Shown here one piece after another: positions 9,320-19,384 of a stretch of DNA of 32,170 bases. How positions within the stretch are numbered: position 1 is the first letter of the stretch; each line of letters begins with the position of its first letter. The DNA is from Euprymna scolopes (taxonomy: Eukaryota > Mollusca > Cephalopoda > Sepiida > Sepiolidae): the NCBI GenBank assembly GCA_024364805.1, contig CM044518.1, forward strand, positions 75,851,599 to 75,883,768, in the 5' to 3' direction. A program made the position numbers and the translations under genes. A model generated the notes under the pieces. That model saw nothing but the letters and a program-made list of their open reading frames with translations. It was not told the origin of the DNA and did no database searches.

Positions 9320-12300
9320 GGCTTAGTGTTGCCACAAACACCAAACATGAAAAAATGTCAATTACAAATAATCCACACCATGGGACCCAGAAGAAAGATC
9401 TGGATGTCATGATCGGCAGGTGCTCCTTCGGTACCCAGCATGGGGGACCCGGTCGTCATCCTGCGAATGTTAGCCAACTTTCTAGTTTCAGAAACTCAAA
9501 TAACATGGACGCTGAACAGGTAAGTATAACCTCTAATTTCGGGGAACAAAATGATACCGAACAAACACAGCACAGCCATGATAACCATCAAAAGAAAAAA
9601 AAAACGAAGAAAGAAATGCACAACAAAAGAGAATAGACTCGTAATGGAATGCTATTATAGAATTCATTCTAAATATAGATATGGAGGTTATCGGAAACGA
9701 ATGAAAGAACTATGGGATCTATCCAGTGACTACCATACGACAGAACAAAGAATTGCAGACCAAGCAAGACTTATACTCAAGAAAGGTTGGCTCTCTAAAC
9801 TAGAACTAACAGAAATCCAGCGAAAAATAAATGAGGAAACTAAACAAGAAGCATCCCCCAGCAGAACCGCATACAGAGCAACCCCACAAGTTTAGTTGAA
9901 GCCTCACAAGTAAAAACACCAAAGGCCGAGGACCAACAAAGAACGAAGTCTACAAACGTGGAAACCGAGAACAATGAAACTGGACTAACAATAAAATAAA
10001 TAAAATAATACAGCTGATGAACGAGGAAAAAAACAAAGCTCCCATCGTTAAGGAACCAAGAGCAGAAGAAATTAAAAACAAAAAACAGAGGTTAAAAAAA
10101 CTCCTCCTACGTATCCCAACAAATACAATCACAGACTTAAACAACCTAATTTACGCAGGCGCCAAAATGGTAAGTATGAAACTCAAATCAGAAAGAACAA
10201 CCGGGGCCAAGCGGACCGAAAAAACCTTGATGGGAAATGAGACTAGAAACCCAAATACACAAACATAAAAATGAAACCAGAATGATCAACAGGAAGAAAG
10301 CAATGTGGAGAAAACGGAATATTGGAAAAGTAACTGACAGGGAGAGGCTAAACAAGAAACATGAAAAACTGGACCAAAAAATAAAAGCAAAACAAGAGAG
10401 ATTGAGACGATATAGATATAAATCTGAACAATGCAAACAAAATAGAATATTTGAAACTAATGAAAGCGAATTCTACCAAAATGTGAACAGAGGAAAAACA
10501 AAAACAGAACAACCAAATTGGACAGAAACCAAACTCTACTGGAGTAAAAATGGGAAGAGCGACGAGATCACAATAGAAATGCCGAGTGGCTGAAAGACAT
10601 GAAAAATGAGTTACAAAAAATAGAAGAAGGAGCAGTTAATGAAATCAGCAAGGAAACCCTAAAGAAAACCATAGGAAACATGGCATACTAGAGAGCACCA
10701 GGGCACGATGGGATACATGCATTCTGGTTCAAAAAATTCACAATCCTACAGGAAAGGCTAGCCCAAAACCTGAGAAGATGTATACAGGAAGCAAGCGTAC
10801 CTGACTGGATGACAAAAGGAAGAACCACACTGCCACAGAAGGACACGGAGAAAGGAACCGTTCCTAGCAACTATAGGCCAATCACGTGCTTACCAACTAT
10901 GTGGAAGATACTGACAGTATAACTGAGGGAACAAATATACCACTCCCTGAATAACCGTGGACTCATCCCCTAGGAGCAGAAAAGATGCCAAAAAGAAAAA
11001 AGAGGAACACATATCCTGTTATATATAGATCAAAATACCCTAAATGAGGTAAAAAAGGAGGAGGAAGAATTTAGCCATGGCATGGATCGACTACAAAAAA
11101 GCGTACGACAGGATCCCCCTGAACATGGATAATAGAATGCCTAAAAATGTATAAAATACCAAGCAGAATCACCAACGTAATAGAAAATGCAATGAAAACA
11201 TGGAGACTAGAATTGACAGCTGATGGACAACACATAACAGAAATTAAAGCCGGATACACGTTCTTCAAGACAGAGGAAAAATAATTAACCACCTGATGTA
11301 CATGGACGATCTGAAACTTTTTGCAAGGACGAAAAAGAGCTAGAGACACTAATTACCACTATCAGGTTCTTCAGCCAAGATATCCAAATGGAATTTGGAA
11401 TGGAAAAGTGCGCACAACTAGTTATAAGAAAGGGGAATTGGAAACGACAGAAGGCATGGAACTACCCAACGAAACAAAAATGAGGACACTAGGGGAACAA
11501 GACGACTATAAATACTTCGGAATTCTGGAAGCGGACACCATCAGAGCAACAGAAATGAAAGAGAAATTTGGAAAGGAATACCTCAGGAGAACAAGAAAAC
11601 TCCTGGAAACGAAATTATACAGCAGAAACCTAATAAAAGGTATAAATACATGGGCAGTTTCACTAGTGAGGTACTCTGGACCCTTTATAGGATGGACAAA
11701 AGAAGAACTGAGACAACTCGACTAGAAAACCAGGAAACTCATGACCATGCATAATACACTATACCCAAAGGACGATATTGACAGACTCTACGTGAAAAGG
11801 AAAGACGGCGGGAGAGGTCTGATCTGTATAAAAGACTGTGTGAAGGACACGAAACAGAACTAGAAAAATACATAATGCAAAACAATGAAAGGATAATTAT
11901 GGCAGAGAGAGACACCGAACAAAAACAACAAAACAGAAAACAGAGAGACAAACGACAAAACGAGCAAAGAGAAATGGGAAGAGAAACAACTCCACGGAAG
12001 ATTCATAAGAATGACAAAAGATGAAAATAACGAAAACACCTGGACATGGATGCGAAAAGGACATATAAACCGAGAAACTGAATCTCTAATAACTGTAACA
12101 CAAGATAACTCGATAAGAACCAACCATATCAAAGCAAGGATCGATAAAATACAAGAAAACAGCAAATGCAGACTATGTGGACAAAAAGACGAAACAATAA
12201 ACCATATAGTAAGTTAATGCAGCAAACTGGCCCAAAAGGAATACAAAAACAGGCATGACCAAGTGGGGAGGGCGGTACACTGGGAATTGTGCAAGCGACT

Positions 12301-13020
12301 GCATTTTGAGCGTACAGACAAATGGTGCAAGCATAAACCCGCAACAGCACTCGAAAACGAGAACCACAAAATCCCATGGGACATGGACATACAGACGGAC
12401 AGACCCATCCAAGCAAGAAGACCAGATGTAATAATTAACAAGAAAGAAAAATCCTGTCAAATCGTAGACTTTGCAGTCCCAGCTGACCATAGGGTGAGTA
12501 TAAAAAAAGGAGAAATACACAGAGCTAGCCAGAGAGTTAAAAGAGATTTGGATGATGAAGAAAATCCAAATAGTACCGATAATAGTAGGAGGACTAGGAA
12601 CAATTCCGAAAAAACTTCGAAAAATGAATGTCAGAAAGTGGAATCAGAGGAATAACTGCAAAAGTACAACGACTAACGATAATCAAAACGATTGAAATAT
12701 TAAGGAAACTCCTTGAATGCGGAGAATAATGCAAGAAGACAATATAACGAATAAGCGTTACAGGGAATGAAGAACACCGAAGCTGCATATTTAAAAGTTC
12801 TACCCCCCATCATGCACCCCCCCATTGTTTCATCACCGTTCCCCCAATAAAAAAGTGATACCAAAGGGCCGAGAATAGTCAATAAGGACTGAAAGACCGA
12901 GGGGCGAGCGCTAACCAGACCTCGCCTGGACAAGCGCAAAAAGAACTGGGACCTTGAGAGGCTGAGTGCCACTCAAATTCCAGTATAAACCAATGGCCAC
13001 TACCAGCGAGAAATCAATGG
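9320..13020 (+). mobile_element. LINE with restriction-like endonuclease (R2/R4/NeSL/Hero-type group)
   Basis: A long but decayed single-protein LINE. Order along the element: an N-terminal region with GGYRKRMKELW and TEQRIADQARLI (9551-9895), a basic coiled-coil-like stretch (10017-10593), RT (about 10690-11730), a zinc knuckle (12167-12220) and a PD-(D/E)XK-like nuclease (12419-12500). An APE domain is absent; the nuclease at the C-terminus places it with the R2-type LINEs rather than its APE-type neighbours. The exact clade is not determined. The 5' edge is placed before the first frame at 9355, and the 3' untranslated edge near 13020 is an estimate. A second RT copy follows at 13205. Confidence 0.8.
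9551..12729 (+). pseudogene. RT-endonuclease pseudogene of the R2-group-like LINE
   Basis: The protein would reverse-transcribe its RNA at a nicked target. RT landmarks: APGHDGIHAFW (near 10700), SNYRPITCLP (10866-10895), KKAYDRIP with the motif A aspartate at 11107-11109, and YMDD at 11299-11310. Between motif A and YMDD the usual QGDSLSP box (motif B) is missing, consistent with an internal deletion near 11250-11280. The later part reads INTWAVSLVRYSG (11640-11675), a CRLC...H...C zinc knuckle from 12167 and RRPDVII...IVDFAVP with acidic residues at 12425-12427 and 12467-12469. The last coding piece ends ECGE-stop at 12727-12729. Stops lie near 10690, 10920 and 12215, and frame changes include one near the A-run at 9590-9603. 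Not functional. Confidence 0.8.
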
Positions 13021-13204
13021 TATGAGACTGTTGCGATGATGTAAATTCATTTGCAAATGCTATCGAAGGAGGTGGAGAGAGCTGGAAGTCTGGGAAGACT
13101 TGTTGTCATTCAGCTTCCAGAGAACACCACAGGTTCCCAATTAGATCGTTTGTTGACTTGTGTGAAAGCTCCATGTGAGCCAATAATAATATTCTCAAAT
13201 GAAA

Positions 13205-13800
13205 AACTACATTAATAAAAAAGACATCGAAAAAGAAATGGTCCTAAGTAACTATAGAATTATAATCTGTTTACCAAATATGTGGAAAATCCTAAGAACA
13301 CAAGTCAAATAACACCTCTTATTCTTTTTACTAATCGTGGACCCCCCTTGTGTAATAGAAATGGTATTAAAATAGGAAAAGAGAAACGCATGGCCTGTTA
13401 CTCATAGATAAAAACAATCCCAAAGAACGAAAAAAAGCAGGAAAAGGACACAACTATGGGTGGACTGCAAGAAAGTTTACGATAGAATCCTTCAAGCATG
13501 GATATGTGAATGCTTAATGATGTGCAATGTACCAACCAGATTTTCTATAGCAATAGGAACACAGAGACTGAAATTCTGGAACACATCTGACTGAGATAAC
13601 AATACAGAAAAGCATCATACACACTACTGTTTCTCATAGTCATAATGCCACTAAACAACATATTCATGAAATGCGATAACAGATACATATTTACAGAGAA
13701 CAAAGAATAAACTACCTCATGTATATGAAGTCTCTGACGCTATTTGCAAAAAGCACAATAATGTTTTTTTTTAAATCTGACAAATACAACGAGAATCTTA
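13205..13800 (+). mobile_element. Second, more decayed RT copy of the R2-group-like LINE
   Basis: Starts inside the RT at LSNYRIIICLPNMWKIL (near 13225-13290), parallel to 10866 in the first copy. It continues with KKVYDRI near 13470-13490 (motif A), WICECLMMC, and LLFLIVIMPLNNIF near 13625-13670, a stretch that the first copy lacks. It ends just after INYLMYMKSLTLFAKS, where the catalytic YMDD has become YMKS at 13732-13743, so this RT is catalytically dead. The nuclease part is absent. The two copies lie in the same orientation about 180 bases apart. Confidence 0.75.
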
Positions 13801-13839
13801 AATCATTACATTTATGTATTTGTTAGGGTTTTGTCATCT

Positions 13840-13930
13840 ATTTTATTCAATATCTATTTTTAGTATCTATTTTGTGAACAAGAACTAAGAATCGATTTTA
13901 TTCAATATCTATTTTAGTATCTATTTTGTG
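13840..13930 (+). repeat. 37-bp unit repeated twice
   Basis: ATTTTATTCAATATCTATTTT plus AGTATCTATTTTGTG occurs at 13840-13876 and again at 13895-13930, separated by 18 bases. Simple local duplication. Confidence 0.8.
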
Positions 13931-14789
13931 GTATTGAACTAATATCTTCCTTTTTTCTGAGGATATGGGTAGTGCCGTTAGACTCTTATCTCAGACATAA
14001 TCGCCATAATAAGGGTAGTGTAGTATATGTACGTTTATAATGATAAAAACATCCCAAGCATTACCTCATTTCCGGGAGGCGCGGTGTTGTTTATATCGTT
14101 ATCAATATGCAATCAGTGAGAGAGCTTATATTAGTAATTATAAAAAGCATTGTAATACTAATTCTGCATGTAAAATTATGATGAAAGGTCTATTTGGAAT
14201 GCTGTTTCAAACGTAAGTGTGATAGACAACCTAAATGCGACCAATTAACGGACAAAGCCTTTCCTAGCGATGCCAGGATGCAAGGAAAATGAAAAAATAG
14301 AGATTAGGTTAAACCGTGGCAGGGGCGCCACACTTGAAAGCCTCGACGACACTCGATATTGTCTGATCAACAAGTAGTCGCGTTGATTCTTTCTGTCTTC
14401 TTGACAGGTGCGTCTGGAATGGTGCTTGCACGATGAGAGCTAAGTGGGGGTTGTGTTGACAGCTTAACATTTCCGATTGGGAAGGGTGTCAGAGAAGGGG
14501 GAGGCAAAAAACGGAGGATCTAGTCGGCTTACAGGCTAGTGAGGTGCTTGAGAAGAGTGGAGTGTGTAGAGGGTCGAGGGGTTGTATTTTCCCCAAGACT
14601 CTTATCCCTAATCTTTTGTGTTGCCTATGCTCATCTTTTTTGAAAGAGGTACGCCATTATCAACTCTTGAACGTTGGTGTTGATTGTTGGCTAATCATCA
14701 AGAGCACTTAAGCTGACAGGTGCTCGTTCCGGTGAAGGGTCTGCATACTAGGGAAGGGGTGGAAAGCCACCCATATCTCTATCTACCTC
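13931..14789. other. Unclassified intergenic stretch
   Basis: No gene is supported. The part from about 14310 to 14740 is more GC- and G-rich than its surroundings and contains GACAGGTGC twice (14404 and near 14716), so it may be an unrecognised repeat. A 20-base motif at 14248-14267 recurs at 15731-15750. Confidence 0.4.
14248..14267 (+). repeat. Short dispersed motif, unit 1
   Basis: ACGGACAAAGCCTTTCCTAG; 19 of 20 bases match the unit at 15731-15750, in the same orientation. Confidence 0.6.
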
Positions 14790-15270
14790 TTCAATTCGCT
14801 CAATTTTATTCTCTCTCCCTATTTCTCTCTCTCTCTTACTCTCTCTCTCTCACACACAGTTCATTTCAAATCACAATTTTCTTTGCCCATTATTTTCTTC
14901 TTGTTCCTTTCTTATTCGGCCTTTCTTCTACTATTACTTTTACTACTATTACTTTGTTTTCCTCCTTCTTATTTGTTATTTCGTTTTTTTATGTTTGTAC
15001 TGTTTTTTTTTTCTCTTTGTGGTTTTTGTTATTCGTTTATTTTATTTTTCTTCTTCTCTACTTGCCCTTTTACTGTGACAAAAGTTTTCTGCTCAGCTCT
15101 TTATTTGTTCTTCTTTTAACTAATTCTCTTTTTTCCTTTTTCCTAACTTTTTGCCTTTCTTTTGTCATTTTACGTGCTCTATTTATATCTTTTTCTCTTT
15201 TTATCTCTTTTCTCTTTTTTATCCTTTTTCGCCCTATCTCTCACGTTTTCTTTTTCTTCTTTTTACTTCT
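14790..15270 (+). repeat. Polypyrimidine tract
   Basis: Almost 500 bases overwhelmingly C and T on the plus strand, starting with TCTC/CTCT runs and then T-rich. The long hydrophobic reading frame at 14720-15307 is a by-product: pyrimidine-rich codons give Phe, Leu and Ser whatever the frame, and a second frame (14883-15119) shows the same composition. Such tracts can form triplex (H-) DNA. Confidence 0.85.
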
Positions 15271-15761
15271 GTCGTCTCATCCTCCCAATGGCACTCAAGT
15301 CATCTAAAGCACCTGCTTAAGATGACGTTAGCAAAAGTACCTCTTTATAACTCATTCTCTGTCTAATCGACGAGTTATCGACATCAATCCCGACATGCAT
15401 CCACTATCCGTTTCCAGGGGGTGAGATAAAAACACTACACACACATTCCTTACCTTCATACTGAAAAATTCAAAATTCCTAAAAATGGGCCAACATGTAC
15501 GTAAAGAAAATAACGAAATTTTCTTTAACACACTTGAAAGAGTTTTTCATTAAGAAAGACAATTTAAGGGTCCAATACTATTTTCTACCGACATTTTGCA
15601 GTAATTTTGAATACAAAATCAAGTTCTCTCGAGAAAATCAGTATTTCTGAGCAAAACATTCACTTTTCTCGAGAAAATCAGCATTCAGAGAGCCAAACAT
15701 TCACTTGAAAACTGATCGATAAAAGGATTGACGGACAAAGGCTTTCCTAGGAATACGAGTA

Positions 15762-15764
<3 letters not shown>
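15271..15764. other. Spacer with a 40-bp tandem duplication
   Basis: No gene. A unit beginning TCTCGAGAAAATCAG and ending AAACATTCACTT is doubled at about 15627-15705. The 20-base motif ACGGACAAAGGCTTTCCTAG (15731-15750) repeats the one at 14248. Confidence 0.6.
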
Positions 15765-15793
<29 letters not shown>

Positions 15794-15855
15794 NNNNNNN
15801 NNNNNNNNNNNNNNNNNNNNNNNNNNNNNNNNNNNNNNNNNNNNNNNNNNNNNNN

Positions 15856-15885
<30 letters not shown>
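15765..15885. repeat. (TA)n microsatellite containing an assembly gap
   Basis: TA units on both sides of 62 N at 15794-15855. The true length is unknown. Confidence 0.95.
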
Positions 15886-15887
<2 letters not shown>

Positions 15888-16494
15888 TACACTGTACTTA
15901 GACTTATCTCGGCAGTTGTCCTGGACTTCTCCTTGCCACTAGACCCAAACAACGCCGATTCAAGAGAGGTGGTTTGAGATTGCGCAATAATGCATCATAA
16001 TTACACGCGCAGCTACACCTACAAGGGTGTCAATTGTTTCTTGAGACTGAACGGAAGCATTGAAGCTGTACCTATCCTGCATTCGCCGGGAGTCTTTCCG
16101 TTTTGTTTTGATTTGTCTTTTAAAAACAATGCCACTTTCTTACCGTCGTGTTACATTGTTCGTGATCAAAGAGCAACGAGTGGTCGGAAGTTATATGATA
16201 CTTATATTTGTCTATTTTAACTATTTATTTCATTCCCTTTTACTTTTCAAACTAATAACATTCACGTCACAGCAAAGAAAGATTCCCGGGTAACGCCGAT
16301 ACATTCAGTGATTTCTGTTTCTTTTTCATCAGTTCTCGAATTTTTCTTTGGTTATTCTTTGTTTCTTTTTCATCAGTTCTCGAATGTTTCTTTGGTTATT
16401 TTACACAGCTGTGACATATGCATTTAAGAATAGCAGAATCGTTGGAATAGCCGTGTACGTCATAATTGATAAAATTTTTACCATTAGTCGCTTC

Positions 16495-16539
<45 letters not shown>

Positions 16540-17989
16540 AACATAACCCTGGTGTATGTAGTGTTTATTATTCTATTTCATTTCTTTAAAATTATTACAA
16601 GCTTAAGCTTGCAAATGTACTCTTCTTATAAATAACGACTACGCACATTTTTTGCAATGTGACTGCATAAAATTACAATACACACAAGCACACACACATG
16701 CACATATTAACGACGTTTGATATAATTTGAATGGCATTCTGTAGAATATTATGAATGGCTAATCAACAGAATTTGATGCCTGATATCCTCATGTGTATAA
16801 CATTTCTCTGTACGGGGTTGGTGTTCAGGACAATCTAGAATGGAATACTTCGCCACGCAAGCAAAACACTAACTAAATATTCCAAATAGCATATTATTCG
16901 AAGTCAAATACGATCTCTTTGACGTAACCACAAAATAGCACCTATGAAGATTGGTCCCCCTTCTTCAAGGTATTTTGGTTTGTAAAAATAGCACTAAGCT
17001 TGATACTCAATCAGACGGGATGAATTCTTGTCCTTAAAGATTATAAAACTGAGGAACATCAAAAAATATACACAACAATATATTTAACTTGTAAATTGAA
17101 GAGAGTAAATCAATGCGTTCACTTCATAAGTTGCTCCATGTGTAATAGTTAAAAAGAAATATATTCTATTTTTCTTTTAAAATCTATTAGATTGACATTT
17201 TCTGTCTCTTCCGTTTTCGTTTATTTTACATGTACTTTGTATTAGCACCAATACTCAGTAGTAAACCTGACTCCCACCCAATACTATGTCCTTTCGAATT
17301 TGAAACGGCCTTATTGCCTTTCAGCTGATGCCTGATACCCTTTATTTACCAAAGAAATATTGTCTCGACAAATCAGAGTATTATTAGAAGTTAAATTATA
17401 ATGTTATTTTCTTGGAATACACATTGATGTTTTAGACTCTGAAGCTGGCATTCTAAATGTTAATTATCATTATATTAGTTAGTACTTCCATTCCTAGCTA
17501 AATCTTAGATCGAATGCCTTCATTTACCACCCCACCCACAAATATATATATATTGTTTTTACTTTGTGGTAGTGAGTTAAATAATCCGAGCAAGTCTGAT
17601 ATATGACAGATTAGTAAAATCAGCTTCTTAAAAATGAATAAGCAGATACAAAGAGACCTAGAATTTGCATACATGCTCTGAAACATTGGCATCAATTTGC
17701 ATACATGCTCTGCAACTCAAAACTGAAATTCATATGATTAAAAAGTTCAGATAATTGGTTTAATTCACGATGAATAAAAAGCTAAAATAACAAACTCATT
17801 TGATTTGGAGATGAGGCCTCTTAATTCTGCATATCATATATCATATATATTTGTATTTAATCATCGTTAATTCGCCTTAAAAGATATAGTACCACTTTGA
17901 CATATTTGGCTATTATTTGGGACGAAATTTTTACTTATACTGTGTAGGGAGTTAAATAGCAAAAATCACACTTAAATAATTGCACGTCA
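15886..17989. other. AT-rich intergenic stretch
   Basis: No gene or element was recognised. Simple structure only: a 40-base unit doubled at 16317-16356 and 16361-16400 (GTTTCTTTTTCATCAGTTCT start), an (ATT)n microsatellite at 16494-16538, and a 19-base direct repeat AATTTGCATACATGCTCTG near 17662 and 17694. Confidence 0.5.
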
Positions 17990-18834
17990 GTACAATCAAG
18001 GAAGCAGGGATCCAGGAAGGAATTCCAAGGTCTATCAGTTCGGGCAAAGAAACTATTTAAATAGGTTTTCTGGCATGTAATGCTCTTTACAGTGAATGGG
18101 GTGGAATTTTACTGCTTGGCCGGGGTATTTAAATCGCGGCGTACAAGTGGTTTGAGTTCGTCAGAGCACATTTCATTACAATGCTTGAAAAAAGATATAA
18201 TGATGCAACATTTCTGCGATAAGACAGAGGTAATAGTTTGATTGCTAGTACGGGATAAATTACGTGTATTGGCATTTTATTGAACTTGTCTAAGAGCGAG
18301 AAAATAGTGGCAGATACACTAGCTGAAGTGTTGCAACAATACGCCATACATGGGTGAATAGTCTCCTTGTACAGAGAACAGGATACTCAGGTGTGAATAA
18401 TATTGTACCCGACGGTAGAGAGAACCTGCTTTCTTCGCAGCAGCCTTGGCAATGACCTCAATGTATTTGTTCTAATTCATGTTGGCTGGAAATGTTAAGC
18501 AGTGGAATTTGAACAAAGTACTTTTATGCAATGTATCATTAATCATTGCTATCGGTGGTTGGGATAATTTCTTGTGATTATTAATCTTGACAGAATTGAA
18601 TGTCACTATACAGTTATGTTACTATTCCACTACAGACTGGAGGCCTTCCTCTAAGGTTTTAGCCATTTCCATAGACATTTATTTGTATCGTGTTTATTTG
18701 CTTTGCGCTCGAGTCTGTTCTAAACGTGGTTTCATTAACAAATATACACATCTCGGAAACAATTTTATCAGAGAGGTCATTTATGAATATCAGGAATATT
18801 CTAAGGATCGACCATTGTGTCAGACTCGCATTTA
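17990..18834 (-). mobile_element. Antisense Jockey/CR1-like LINE, RT C-terminal part
   Basis: On the minus strand: WSILRIFLIFINDLSDK (18814-18765), the relic of the PQGSILGPLLF...INDL box, then the catalytic box read as FVNE at 18742-18731 where FADD is expected, so the RT is dead. Downstream are AKAAAKKAGSLYRR (near 18440) and MAYCC...LLDKFNK...LSYRRNVASL (18347-18129), which match the C-terminal plan of the LINEs at 6546-6205 and 25463-25800 at a distance. The family therefore resembles copies A/B but is more diverged. Several frameshifts. Confidence 0.7.
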
Positions 18835-19270
18835 TATCATGTTGTCTTGTCTTTTTCTCTGGAGTAGACGCAGAAAGAAAATCATGTCTACTGTGGATCT
18901 TTCGATTCGAAAGCCGCACTCTGACTCGGTATAGAATCTTTTTCGGATAAATCTGAAATTTTTGCAAGATGATGTGTGCAAACAATCTGCTAAAAGTGCT
19001 CAGTACGAAGCTGCCTCTAATTATTATCTTTATTTTTGTAGAAGATAACAATGACTACTTCCCTCATATCTTGAGGTACATCTTTTTTCTCCCAACATTT
19101 GAGCAGCAGGTTAGGAAGCGGTACTAAATGCCCCTAACCCGCCGCTTTGGATTACTCAACCTTGTATGCAATACTTTCTTGGAGCCTTCTGTGAAGAAAC
19201 ATCGCCTATCGTTTTTAAGACATCCTCTAAGGATGGAGTATAGTCCAGTTCCGTCATCATAGAAATGCGT
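18835..19270 (-). mobile_element. Antisense LINE of another lineage (RTE-like), RT N-terminal part
   Basis: Reading down the minus strand from about 19255: MTELDYTPSLEDVLKTIGDV then SSQKAPRKY (equivalent of SGKAPGxDGI), LLLKCWEKKDVPQDMREVV, IFYKNKDN, an RGSFVLS segment (equivalent of YRGISLLS) and RVRLSNRKIHSRHDFLSAS (equivalent of CGFR...STVDMIFSA). This order and wording fit an RTE-type RT, different from the fragment that follows in the same frame. The piece stops near 18840-18870, where Jockey/CR1-like sequence takes over. Clade assignment is from memory of motif wording. Confidence 0.65.
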
Positions 19271-19384
19271 TCAATGGCACAAAGAGCATCCTGAGTGACT
19301 ATATGTTTCGTCCAATATCAATCAGAGTAATGTTCTGCCCACCTTTCAAGTCAAAGTTTCTATATTAAAGGCAACAGTAAACAG

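Noticed and set aside
12129-12520. Overlapping minus-strand frames with Cys-rich sequence
   Set aside because: They are antisense shadows of the LINE zinc-knuckle and endonuclease coding strand.
14720-15307. A 195-codon hydrophobic reading frame that could look like a membrane protein
   Set aside because: It lies in the polypyrimidine tract; Phe/Leu/Ser-rich translation follows from composition, and another frame gives the same kind of peptide.
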